Both the position numbers and the translations under genes were made by a program. Below, piece by piece: positions 38,915 through 47,516 of a DNA stretch of 64,000 bases. The notes under the pieces were generated by a model. The model made no database searches and was not told the origin of the DNA. It saw only the letters and a list, made by a program, of their open reading frames with translations. Positions within the stretch are counted from its first letter, which is position 1; the number at the start of each line of letters is the position of its first letter. Source of the stretch: CAVUAN01 sp963739435 (GTDB taxonomy: Bacteria > Acidobacteriota > Thermoanaerobaculia > UBA5066 > Gp7-AA6); contig CAVUAN010000030.1 in the NCBI GenBank assembly GCA_963739435.1, positions 22,833 to 86,832 on the forward strand, read 5' to 3'.

Positions 38915-40582
38915 ATGATCCGTCGCGTCGCCCTTTTCTTCAGCGTGCTTTCAGTTCTGGCGGGCAACGCGGCGCAGGCCGAGGACACGAAGCTGCGGTT
39001 CGAGCTGTCGTATCCGGCCTCAGCCCGGAGTGAACCGGTCGACGGGCGCGTGTTCGTGATCATCTCGAGGACGAAGGACCCGGAGCCGAGGCTCGCGATC
39101 AAGGGCTATCGGGCCGTCCCGTTCTTCGGCGAGGACGTCGAAGGTCTCGAGCCGGGGAAAGCGGCGGTCATCTCGGGCAGCTCCGACGGCTATCCGATCG
39201 AGCGCCTGGCGGACTTTCCAGCCGGCGAGTATTTCGTTCAGGGGCTCCTCTCGGTCTACACGACCTTCAAGCGCGCCGACGGGCACGTCGTGAAGATGCA
39301 CATGGACCAGTGGGAGGGGCAGCTGTTCGAGCAGTCGCCCGGCAACCTCTACAGCGAGCCGAAAAAGATCTCTTTGGACCCGAAGCGCGGCGGGACCGTC
39401 CAGATTTCGCTCGACCGCGTGATCCCCAGGATCGACGTGCCGGCCGACACCGAGTACGTCAAGCACATCCGCTTCGAGAGCCCGCTGCTCTCGAAGTTCT
39501 GGGGGTATCCCATCCTGATCGGGGCGACGATCCTCCTGCCGCGCGATTACGAGAAGAACCGGGGCATCTCGTACCCGGTCCTCTACGAGCAGGGCCATTT
39601 TGCGACCGGCGCTCCCGGAGCCTACGGCGAGATTCCCGAGATTCCGGCCAACGCCCCGGAACGCGTGAAAGCGCGGCTCAAGGAGCGCGAGGCGTTCACG
39701 AAGGCGTGGCTCTCGGACGGCTTCCCGCGGATGCTGTACGTGACGTTCCAGCATCCGACGCCCTACTACGACGACTCCTACGCCATTGACTCGCCCAACA
39801 CGGGCCCCTACGGGCGCGCGATCACGGAGGAGCTCATCCCGGAAATCGAGAAGCGCTTCCGGGTGGTCCGCGAGCCGTGGGCGCGCATCCTGTCGGGCGG
39901 CTCGACGGGCGGCTGGGAGGCCCTGGCGCTCCAGGTCTTCCACCCCGAGCTCTTCGGCGGCACGTTCTCCTACTGTCCGGATCCCGTCGACTTCCACGGT
40001 TTCCAGATCGTGAACATCTACGACTGGGACAACGCCTGGCGCCGCCAGGACGGCTGGCTCTCCGTGCCCCTGCCCGGCGAGCGCAATGCGCAGGGTGTCG
40101 TTCTCTCGACGATGGAGCAGCAATTGAAGTACGAGCGAGCGCGCGGCAATCGCGGCCGCTCGGGCGAGGACTGGGACTGCTGGCAGGCGGTCTACGGCCC
40201 GGTGGGGGAGGACGGCTACTTCGCGCCGCTCTTCGACCCGCGTTCTGGCGCGATCGACAAGAAGATCGCCTCCTGGTGGCGCGACCACACGGACTTGAAC
40301 GTTTACCTCCAGCGCCGCTGGAGCGAGATCGGTCCGAAACTCGCAGGCAAGATCCACATCTGGACGGGCGAGATGGATACCTTCTACCTGAACAACGCCG
40401 TCCACCTGCTCGAAGACTTTCTGAAGACGACGACTCCCTCCTGGGACGGGACGATCGTTTACGGCCCGCGCCAGCCGCATTGCTGGACAGGAGGCCTCTC
40501 TCCCGTCGAGCGCTTCAAGTCGATCGCCGAGTACACTGCCTCCCGCGCCCCCGCCTCCGTCGACCGCTCGTGGTGGCGGTAG
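38915..40582 (+). CDS. exported putative esterase (enterochelin-esterase-like)
   Basis: 555-residue exported protein. GGGAAGGAGAACTC precedes the ATG; a signal peptide (MIRRVALFFSVLSVLAGNAA) follows. An N-terminal beta-rich domain of about 180 residues precedes an alpha/beta-hydrolase part of the putative-esterase/Esterase D type. The latter has YPVLYEQGHF, FPRMLYVTFQHPTPYYDDSY, the nucleophile elbow ILSGGSTGGWEAL and, late, WTGEMDTFYLNNAV (acid) with RQPHCWTGG (histidine). This matches the large 'alpha/beta hydrolase-fold esterase' proteins of Acidobacteriota; natural substrate unknown. Intact frame. The next gene begins 31 bp on and may be co-transcribed. Confidence 0.85.
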   Translation: MIRRVALFFSVLSVLAGNAAQAEDTKLRFELSYPASARSEPVDGRVFVIISRTKDPEPRLAIKGYRAVPFFGEDVEGLEPGKAAVISGSSDGYPIERLADFPAGEYFVQGLLSVYTTFKRADGHVVKMHMDQWEGQLFEQSPGNLYSEPKKISLDPKRGGTVQISLDRVIPRIDVPADTEYVKHIRFESPLLSKFWGYPILIGATILLPRDYEKNRGISYPVLYEQGHFATGAPGAYGEIPEIPANAPERVKARLKEREAFTKAWLSDGFPRMLYVTFQHPTPYYDDSYAIDSPNTGPYGRAITEELIPEIEKRFRVVREPWARILSGGSTGGWEALALQVFHPELFGGTFSYCPDPVDFHGFQIVNIYDWDNAWRRQDGWLSVPLPGERNAQGVVLSTMEQQLKYERARGNRGRSGEDWDCWQAVYGPVGEDGYFAPLFDPRSGAIDKKIASWWRDHTDLNVYLQRRWSEIGPKLAGKIHIWTGEMDTFYLNNAVHLLEDFLKTTTPSWDGTIVYGPRQPHCWTGGLSPVERFKSIAEYTASRAPASVDRSWWR

Positions 40583-40613
40583 TTCGTCAAAGACAGCCGA
40601 AAGGATTTCGCTA

Positions 40614-43600
40614 ATGAAGAACCGCCTGGCCGCCGTCGCCATTTTCATGGGCCTTGTATCGCTGCCGGGCCGGCCGCTTTACGCGCAGGACCAGCCGAAA
40701 CCACATGTCGACAAGACGCTCGCCGCCCCCGCGGGCGACCCGGCTCAGGAAAAGGAAAAGGGCAAGGACGACAAGCCGAAGTGGGACGTCGCCGCGCCCC
40801 CCTACGCCTACGCCAACTCGATTCCTCTCGACGTGGACGAAGGCACCTGGATGACGCTCGACGTCACCCCGGACGGCAAGGAGATCGTCTTCGATCTGCT
40901 GGGCGACATCTACACGATGCCGATCGCGGGCGGGGAGGCGAAGACCCTCACCACCGGCATCGCCTGGGACATGCAGCCGCGCTTCTCGCCCGACGGCAAG
41001 CTGGATCGCCTTCACCTCCGACCGCGCGGGCGGCGACAACATCTGGGTGATGAACCGCGACGGCTCGAACCCGAAGCAGGTCACCAAGGAGATCCTTCCG
41101 GCTGCTCAACTCGCCGGCGTGGACGCCCGACGGCCAGTACATCGCGGCCCGCAAGCACTTCACCGCCACGCGCTCGCTCGGCGCGGGCGAGATCTGGCTC
41201 TACCACCGCTCGGGCGGCGACGGCCTGCAGATGACCAAGAAGCCGAACGAGCAGAAGGACGTCGGGCGAGCCGGCCTTCTCGCCCGACGGGACGCTATCT
41301 CTATTCTCCGAGGACGCGACTCGCCCGGGACGATCTTCCAGTACAACCAGGACCCCAACGGCCAGATCTACGTCATCAAGCGCCTCGACCGCGCAGACCG
41401 GCCGCCTGATCGACTTCGTCACGGGCTCCGGCGGCTCGGTCCGCCCGACGCCCTCGCCCGACGGCAAGACGCTCGCCTTCGTCCGGCGCGTCCGCGACAA
41501 ATCGATGCTCTTCGTCAAGGACCTCGCGTCGGGCATCGAGCGGCCCGATCTACGACGGTCTCGAGCGCGACATGCAGGAGACCTGGGCGATCCACGGCGT
41601 CTATCCCGGCATCGCCTGGACGCCGGACAGACACAGTCGATCGTGCTCTGGGCCGGCGGCAAGATCCGGCGTGATCGACGTCGTCGAGCAAGCGGTCGCC
41701 GACATTCCCTTCCACGTCGACGACACCCGCCAGACCGCCACCGCCGTGCGTTTTCCCGTCGACGTCCCGAGCGGGCAGGTCAGGGCCCGGAGCGAGCCCG
41801 GTCCCCCGGACTTTCCCTGCGCGCATGCTCCGATGGGTCTCGGTATCGCCCGACGGAAAGCAGGTCGCCTACCAGGCCCTCGGCCACGTCTACATCAGCG
41901 ACCTGCCCAATGGCGCGCCGCGCCGCCTGACGAAGCAGACCGACCACTTCGAGTTCTTCCCATCCTGGTCGCGCGACGTCCCAGTCGATCGTCTACACGA
42001 CCTGGGACGACGAATCCCGGGCTCGCGTTCGCGTCGCCGGCGTCGGCCGCGGGCGTTTCCCGCGATCGTGACGGACAGAGCCCGGCCATTACATCGAACC
42101 GGTCTTCTCGCCCGACGGCTCCAGGGTCGTCTACCGGAAGGAGACGGGCGGATATCCTGCGCTCGTCCGCCTGGTCGAACGATCCCGGCATCTACTGGGT
42201 GGCCTCCGCCGGCGGCAAGTCGACGCTCGTCACCCGCGCCGACTCGTTGCCGTCTTTCGGCAAAGACAGCGACCGCGTCTTCTTCGTCAAGCCCGAGGGC
42301 GGCGGCGATCAGCAGACCCCCGCCAAGCGCGTCCTGACCTCGATCAAGCTGCGACGGCTCCGACGAGCACGAGCACGTCATCTCCGAGGTCGCGACCGAG
42401 TTCGACGTCTCGCCCGACGGCAAGTGGCTGGCCTTCCGCGAGCGCTTCAACGCCTACATCACGCCGTTTGTCGAGACGGGCCGGCGCGTCGAAATCGGCC
42501 CCAAGACCAAGGCAATCCCGGTGACTCGCGTCTCGAAGGACGCCGGAGAGTTTCTGCACTTCTCCGGCGACTCCTCGCGACTCTACTGGTCGCGAGGGGC
42601 CGGAGCTCTTTCGAGCGGACCTGAAGGACACCTTCGCGTTTCTCCCCGGCGCTCCCGAGAAGCTGCCCGAGCCGTCGGCACAGGGCGTAACATCGGGTTC
42701 GAGGAGCCGATCGACGCGCCGACAGCCGGGAATGTCGTGGCCTTCACCGGCGGCCGCGTCGTCACGATGAAGGGCGACGAGGTCATCGAGGACGGCGTCG
42801 TCCTCGTCGAGGGCAACCGCATCAAGTCCGTCGGCCGCGAAGGGTCAGGTCGTCGTGCCGGCGGGAGCGAGGACCATCGATGCTTCCGGAAAGACCGTGC
42901 TGCCCGGGCTACATCGACGCCCACTGGCACGGCCCGTTTGGCACCGACGGCATCGATTCCGCAGCAGAACTGGCACACGGACGCGTCCCTCGCGTTCGGC
43001 GTGACCACGGTCCACGATCCCTCGAACGACAACGGTCGAGATCTTCACGGCGGCCGAGATGGCTCGCGCCGGCATGATCCGCGCGCCCCGCGTCTTCTCG
43101 ACCGGCATGATCCTCTACGGCGCGGCGGGCGACTTCAAGGTGGAGATCGATTCCCTCGACGACGCGCGCGCGCACCTGCGCCGCATGAAGGCCAACGGCG
43201 CGATTTCGGTCAAGAGCTACAACCAGCCCCGCCGCGACCAACGCCAGCAGATCCTGGCGGCTGCGCGCGAGATCGGCCTCATGGTCGTGCCCGAGGGCGG
43301 CTCGCTCTTCATGCACAACATGACCATGGTGGTGGACGGCCACACGACCGTCGAGCACACGATTCCGGTTCCCAACGTCTACAAGGATGTTCTCGCGCTC
43401 TGGCCGCCCACGAAGGTCGGCTACACGCCGACGCTGCTCGTCGGCTACGGCGGGAACTGGGGCGAGAACTACTGGTACCAGAAGACGAACGTGTGGGAAA
43501 ACCCGCGCCTCTCGAAGTTCGTGCCGCCCTTCATCCTCGACCCGCGCTCCCGCCGCCGCACGATGGTTCCCGAAGACGAGTTCAACCACTTCGCGATCGC

Positions 43601-43964
43601 GAAGATCGCGGCGAATCTCCGCAAGGCCGGTGTCCTCGTCAACACGGGAGCCCACGGCCAGCGCGAGGGCCTGGGCCTCCACTGGGAGATCTGGATGCTG
43701 AACCAGGGGGGCCTCTCGCCGCACGAGGCCCTCCGCTGCGCCACGGCCAACGGAGCCGCGACACTCGGCATGGACCGCGACATCGGGACTCTCGAGGCCG
43801 GAAAGCTCGCCGACGTCATCGTCGTCGAGGGCAACCCGCTCCAGGACATCCGCCAGTCCGAGAAGGTCACCTGGACCATGGTCAACGGCCGCCTCTACGA
43901 CGCCGCGACGATGAACGAAACGGGATCCCGGGAACGCAAACGCACACGGTACTGGTGGGAGTAG
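40614..43964 (+). CDS. propeller-amidohydrolase (very heavily frameshifted)
   Basis: A protein of about 1,100 residues assembled over many frames. A signal peptide (MKNRLAAVAIFMGLVSLPGR) is followed by a PD40/TolB-type propeller (LDVTPDGKEIVFDLLGDIYT, FSPDGK, TPSPDGKTLAFVRRVRD). A metal-dependent amidohydrolase domain then runs from the beta-strand AFTGGRVVTMKGDEVIEDGV through the HxH site in GYIDAHWHGPFG to NTGAHGQREGLGLHWEIW and GTLEAGKLADVIVVEGNP. From about 40990 to 43060 the frame changes roughly every 60-150 bp, more often than in any other gene here; the ends (before 40990 and after 43060) are clean. The fold is sure; whether the gene is functional cannot be told. Confidence 0.85.
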
Positions 43965-44030
43965 TCGTCACCCTTTGACGACAGGCTTCGCGGCGCGCTT
44001 CCTAAGCACTTCCTAAACGAGAACCCTGTC

Positions 44031-44046
44031 TGGCAGACCGATTGCA
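44031..44046 (+). promoter_or_regulatory. sigma-54 (-24/-12) promoter, strong match
   Basis: TGGCAGACCGATTGCA matches the RpoN core TGGCA-N6-TTGCA with correct 12-bp spacing of GG and GC. Start of transcription is expected near 44058. The first ribosome-binding site (AAAGGAGG) lies about 40 nt further on, ahead of the 17-codon leader and the TIGR03118 gene. Two CTTCCTAA motifs at about 43999 and 44009 lie just upstream. Confidence 0.6.
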
Positions 44047-44111
44047 GCGGCACTCGGCCGCGGGGCGTGGTGCTCCGCGCAGCAGTTGTGGTCGCTTCAA
44101 AGGAGGTTCTG

Positions 44112-44165
44112 ATGACCACTCGTTCCAATGGTGGGTGCTCTCTCTTCAAAGGAGGAAAGCTGTGA
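44112..44165 (+). CDS. 17-aa leader peptide, overlapping the next start
   Basis: ATG at 44112 is preceded by AAAGGAGG with 5 nt spacing, an ideal initiation site. It encodes MTTRSNGGCSLFKGGKL and stops with TGA at 44163-44165. The stop overlaps the GTG start of the TIGR03118 gene (GTGA), and the second ribosome-binding site lies inside the leader's last codons. The two initiation regions look like duplicates: TTCAAAGGAGG, 4-6 nt, then a start followed by GACCA. Function could be translational coupling or attenuation; it could also be a by-product of the duplication. Confidence 0.45.
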   Translation: MTTRSNGGCSLFKGGKL

Positions 44166-45370
44166 CCAGGTTCATTCGCATCGTCGCGTTCGCCGCTCTC
44201 ATCGGGTCTTTAGTTTTCGGCACGAGGGCCTCGGGCGCCGGTCCGGGTTACATCGAAACCGATCTTGTCGTCGACAAGCTGGTCGGCGGTGTTCCGACTC
44301 TGACCGACAAGAATGGAATCGTTCACGTGGCGGCATTCGCCGATCCCAATCTCGTGAATCCGTGGGGCATCAGCACATCGGCGACCTCTCCCTTCTGGGT
44401 GTCGGACAACGGGGCCAGCGTTGCGACGCTGTACAACACGGCCGGATCTCCCCAGGCGCTGGTCGTCTCGATCCCGACGCCCGCCGATCTCCAGGGCGCG
44501 AGCGGGACGCCGACGGGCCAGGTGTTCAACCCGGTGGGGGGCGCGACGGGCCAGTTCAAGCTCAAGGGTGTGAACGCCGGGGGGGCTCAAACGACGGCAT
44601 CGGCCGTCTTCCTGTTCGCCACCGAGGACGGGACGATCACAGGCTGGAATCCGGGCGTCAATCCAGCCGGCTTCGACCCCACAACCGCCGGCAAGCACGC
44701 GATCATTGCCGTGGACAATTCGGCCAATCCGGACGCCTGCCATGGAGCCATCTACAAGGGGCTCGCAGTCGCCACCGACGCCTCGAGCGGCAACACGTTT
44801 CTCTACGCGGCCAACTTCCGCGCCGGCACGATCGATGTGTTCGATGGAGCGTTCAACCCGGTCAGTTTCTCGGCGGATGCCTTCACGGACAAGCATCTGC
44901 CGCACCGCTACGCCCCCTTCAACGTCGCCGCCATCGCGGTCAACGGGGGCATCGAGCTCTTCGTCACGTACGCCGTTCAGGACAAAGCCAAGCATGACGA
45001 CGTCGCCGGTGAAGGCCACGGCATCGTCGACGTCTTCGACTTGAGCGGCAACCTGCTCCGCCGCTTCGCCCAGCACCAGGAGCTCAATTCCCCCTGGGGC
45101 GTGGCGATGGCGCCGGCTTCTTTTGGTCAGTTCGGCGGATCGCTCTTGATCGGGAACTTCGGCGACGGCCGCATCGACGCGTTCGACCCCGACAACGGCC
45201 ACTTCCTGGGCCATCTGCGTGATGCCCAGGGCCACGTCATCGTGATCGACGGGTTGTGGGCTTTGAAGTTCGGCAACGGAGGCAACGGCGGCGACCCCGC
45301 CAAGCTCTACTTCACCGCCGGCCCCAACGAAGAAGCCGACGGCCTGTTCGGAAGCATCTCGCCTCAATAG
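44162..45370 (+). CDS. TIGR03118 family secreted protein
   Basis: Exported beta-propeller-like protein of 402 residues in one frame. GTG at 44162 (AGGAGG 6 nt upstream) gives a signal peptide (MTRFIRIVAFAALIGSLVFG) and then the family pattern. That pattern includes ADPNLVNPWGISTSATSPFW, VSDNGASVATLYNTAG, TEDGTITGWNPGVN, AIYKGLAVATD, TFLYAANFRAGTIDVFDGAF and the C-terminal SLLIGNFGDGRIDAFDPDNG. Members of this family occur in soil Acidobacteriota, Planctomycetes and Burkholderia; role unknown. The sigma-54-type promoter and upstream leader suggest tight, conditional expression. A long hairpin follows 14 bp after the stop. Confidence 0.92.
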   Translation: MTRFIRIVAFAALIGSLVFGTRASGAGPGYIETDLVVDKLVGGVPTLTDKNGIVHVAAFADPNLVNPWGISTSATSPFWVSDNGASVATLYNTAGSPQALVVSIPTPADLQGASGTPTGQVFNPVGGATGQFKLKGVNAGGAQTTASAVFLFATEDGTITGWNPGVNPAGFDPTTAGKHAIIAVDNSANPDACHGAIYKGLAVATDASSGNTFLYAANFRAGTIDVFDGAFNPVSFSADAFTDKHLPHRYAPFNVAAIAVNGGIELFVTYAVQDKAKHDDVAGEGHGIVDVFDLSGNLLRRFAQHQELNSPWGVAMAPASFGQFGGSLLIGNFGDGRIDAFDPDNGHFLGHLRDAQGHVIVIDGLWALKFGNGGNGGDPAKLYFTAGPNEEADGLFGSISPQ

Positions 45371-45384
45371 ACGTTCCGGCTGAG

Positions 45385-45423
45385 CTCCGGCGGGGGGAGG
45401 ACATCGCCCTCCCTTCGCCGGAG
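45385..45423. terminator. long hairpin between converging genes
   Basis: CTCCGGCG (45385-45392) pairs with CGCCGGAG (45416-45423), and GGGAGG (45395-45400) with CCTCCC (45408-45413), giving a stem of about 16 bp with a 7-nt loop. No T-tract follows, so it may be a bidirectional or Rho-assisted terminator for the TIGR03118 gene and the PP2C gene. Confidence 0.6.
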
Positions 45424-45524
45424 TCATAATCCCTCGCGGCGGCAAGACGCGCGCTCGAGATTGACTCCGCACTGACGTCCGCCGCGTGAACTTAGTGTCC
45501 TCTTAGCCGACGCGCGAGCGACGA

Positions 45525-46307
45525 TTAGTCTTCGATTCGCACCGCCTCGACGGTGATGTTGTCTTCGCCGCCGCGCACGTTGGCGAGGGCGATCAGCTCC
45601 TGCACGGCCTCCGAGATGGGCCGCGTGCGGAGAGCTTCGGTCATCTCCTTGGCGTCAACCTTGTTGGAGAGGCCGTCGGTGCAGAGCAGCAGGAGGTCTC
45701 CCGTCTCGAGCTCGACGCAGTCCAGGGCCACATCGACGGTGGACTCGAGCCCGATGGCCTGCGTGATCGTCGACCGGAAGGGGGAGAGCTCGGCTTGCTC
45801 CTGGGTCAAGGCTCCGCAAGCGACCATGTTCGCGACGAAAGACTGGTCGCGCGTCACCTGCTGGATCGGCCCGCTGCCGCGGAGAAAGTAGACGCGCGAG
45901 TCGCCGACGTGCGCGATGATGGCTCGCCGGTGGCAGATGACGGCGGCTGTCAGCGTCGTCGCCATGCCATGCAGGCGCGGCGCGGTCTGCGCCTCCCGCC
46001 AGACGCGTGTGTTGACGTTCTCGACGGCCGCCTTGAAGAGAGTCTGGCGCGGGCAGCCGGCGGAGAGCGACTCCATTTCATGCGACAGAGTCTCGAGCGC
46101 CAGCGCGCTCGCGATCTCGCCGGCCTTGTGGCCGCCGACCCCGTCGCACACGGCGAGCAGGATGCCGCGGTCGCCGACTGTCACGCCTTCCTCATCGATC
46201 GGCGGCTCGAACTCGGTGGTCGCCGTCAGGTCGACCATCGCGAGGTCATCCTCGTTCTTGGGCCGCCGTCTTCCCCGATCGGTCTTTCCGCAGACAGAGA
46301 CTTTCAT
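45525..46307 (-). CDS. PP2C-type Ser/Thr protein phosphatase
   Basis: Metal-dependent phosphoprotein phosphatase of 260 residues, the minimal bacterial PrpC/Stp size. Metal-ligand motifs: GRRRPKNEDDLA, AVCDGVGGHKAGEIAS, AHVGDSRVYFLR, LCTDGLSNKV and GGEDNITVEAV. No membrane segment. It is the natural counterpart of the four Ser/Thr kinases in the window, though not linked to any of them in an operon. ATG at 46307 (MKVSVCGKTDRG) was chosen; a longer version adding ten residues overlaps the toxin gene's stop region. Confidence 0.94.
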   Translation of the reverse strand: MKVSVCGKTDRGRRRPKNEDDLAMVDLTATTEFEPPIDEEGVTVGDRGILLAVCDGVGGHKAGEIASALALETLSHEMESLSAGCPRQTLFKAAVENVNTRVWREAQTAPRLHGMATTLTAAVICHRRAIIAHVGDSRVYFLRGSGPIQQVTRDQSFVANMVACGALTQEQAELSPFRSTITQAIGLESTVDVALDCVELETGDLLLLCTDGLSNKVDAKEMTEALRTRPISEAVQELIALANVRGGEDNITVEAVRIED

Positions 46308-46318
46308 CGTCGGATCAT

Positions 46319-46597
46319 TTAATCGTAGTGCGTCCACATCCGGATGACTTTAACGGCGTGGGCGTCGTCGAGCACCTGGTAGACGAGTCGATGCTGGATG
46401 TTGATGCGGCGCGAGTAGGCGCCGGCCAGATCTCCGACGAGCTTCTCAAAAGGGGGCGGGCTTTGCCTTGGATTCTTTCGGAGCAGCTTGAGCAGGTCCT
46501 CTGCTTTGTCGCGGAGCCCGCTGCGAGCGATCTTTCTCGCGTCTTTCTGAGCCTGTGTCGTGAAGACCACGCGCCAGGCGCCGACTGGTTCTACCAA
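46319..46597 (-). CDS. YoeB/Txe-type RelE-family toxin
   Basis: Ribosome-dependent mRNA interferase candidate of 92 residues. Family pattern: WRVVFTTQAQKDARKIARSG, LLRKNPRQSPPPFEKLVGDL, AGAYSRRINIQHRLVYQVLD and the C-terminal KVIRMWTHYD. It contains the catalytic-type glutamate and arginines in FEKL and YSRRINIQHRLVY and ends with the His-Tyr pair seen in YoeB. The start is TTG at 46597, overlapping the stop of the antitoxin gene by 7 bp, so the two are translationally coupled. It lies 11 bp before the PP2C start region. Confidence 0.9.
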   Translation of the reverse strand: MVEPVGAWRVVFTTQAQKDARKIARSGLRDKAEDLLKLLRKNPRQSPPPFEKLVGDLAGAYSRRINIQHRLVYQVLDDAHAVKVIRMWTHYD

Positions 46598-46833
46598 CCA
46601 GGCTTCTCAGATGTCTTCGAAAGCGGCGTCTTCAGGCCCTTCCGAATGGACTCTCGCATCCCGGGAATCGACAAAAGATTGAGCGTCTCCTGAACCGCCG
46701 ACCAATCCTCTTCGGAGATCAGCACGCCGTTGTGCCTGCGCCCGGTGATCGCGATGGGTTCATGTGTCTTCGCAACCTGATCAAGCAAGCGGTAAAGATT
46801 CGCCCGCGCCTGCGTTGCAGTTTTGGTCGTCAT
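46591..46833 (-). CDS. YefM/Phd-type antitoxin
   Basis: Antitoxin of 80 residues from ATG at 46833 (MTTKTATQARANLYRLLDQV). The N-terminal DNA-binding YefM/Phd fold reads THEPIAITGRRHNGVLISEE, then DWSAVQETLNLLSIPGMRES, followed by a basic, flexible C-terminus (RKGLKTPLSKTSEKPGW) that would wrap the toxin. The stop TAG overlaps the toxin start. A perfect 18-bp palindrome lies 8 bp upstream of the ATG, a likely autoregulatory operator. Confidence 0.93.
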   Translation of the reverse strand: MTTKTATQARANLYRLLDQVAKTHEPIAITGRRHNGVLISEEDWSAVQETLNLLSIPGMRESIRKGLKTPLSKTSEKPGW

Positions 46834-46841
46834 GCCTAAAT

Positions 46842-46859
46842 CGTACGTGATCACGTACG
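46842..46859. promoter_or_regulatory. perfect 18-bp palindromic operator of yefM-yoeB
   Basis: CGTACGTGATCACGTACG is a perfect palindrome directly in front of the antitoxin start, matching the inverted-repeat organisation of YefM-YoeB operators (which contain GTAC-type cores). It also lies 5 bp from the stop of the next gene. Confidence 0.75.
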
Positions 46860-46864
46860 CTCAG

Positions 46865-47395
46865 TCAAACGGGGGCATGGCCGCCGTGGTGGTCGAGCAG
46901 CCGCTGAATCATGTCGGGATGAGCCTGCCCGTCCGCCTTGATCTGAATCGTCCAGCAGGTCGTGCAGCGGTCGCAGGTCACGGTCAGGAGCTCGGATCGA
47001 ACCCGTGAGCCATCTCGCTGGTTGATTCGGCTCTCCTCGATCTTGAACTTGCCGCGCAAAGCTGCCAGCGGATCGGCGGTTGAATCGCCCTCGGCAGCTG
47101 GGCCGGGCGCCTCGGCGACAGTCTTTGCCGTCCCGTCCAGGATTCCGGCGAGCCGCAGGATTTCCTTCGGTTCGATCGACGCCAGCACCCGCTCCTCCCA
47201 GACCGACGGGCCGGTGACGCCGACGCGCCGAACAGCGCCCCACGTGTCCGGCTGGGGCGTGCCGTTGCGGAGGACGATCAGCCAAACCTCGTACTTGACG
47301 CCGGCAACCTCTGCCTCACACAACCAACCGCCACGCCTCTCCTTCTTCCGCTCGCCAAGGATCACTGCCTTGCCGGTCTTCTCTTCTCGTTTCAT
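46865..47395 (-). CDS. hypothetical protein with Cys/His cluster
   Basis: No family recognised. 176 residues from ATG at 47395 (MKREEKTGKAVILGERKKER). The N-terminal half is beta-rich (LCEAEVAGVKYEVWLIVLRN). An Ala/Pro/Glu linker follows at about 95-110. The C-terminal part has VTCDRCTTCWTIQIKADGQA and LLDHHGGHAPV, a cluster of three cysteines and three histidines that could bind zinc, although the spacing is not that of a classical zinc ribbon. No signal peptide. It is upstream of the toxin-antitoxin pair in the same direction, but a palindromic operator separates them. Confidence 0.6.
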   Translation of the reverse strand: MKREEKTGKAVILGERKKERRGGWLCEAEVAGVKYEVWLIVLRNGTPQPDTWGAVRRVGVTGPSVWEERVLASIEPKEILRLAGILDGTAKTVAEAPGPAAEGDSTADPLAALRGKFKIEESRINQRDGSRVRSELLTVTCDRCTTCWTIQIKADGQAHPDMIQRLLDHHGGHAPV

Positions 47396-47516
47396 AACAC
47401 GCCCCTCATGCCTCTACTTTGAGGGCCCCCTCGGACAAATGGCGTCCGGGTGGATGACCCAAATCGCCGAGTTGGTCGGACTCTGTCTGTCCGGGTAGCC
47501 CGTCCAGACTGCCCGC

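Noticed and set aside
39020..40648. 542-codon minus-strand open frame across the esterase
   Set aside because: Antisense to an intact, signal-peptide-bearing esterase; no family resemblance.
40614..43964. Several separate small genes instead of one amidohydrolase
   Set aside because: Fragments in successive frames join into one normal propeller-amidohydrolase with consecutive family motifs.
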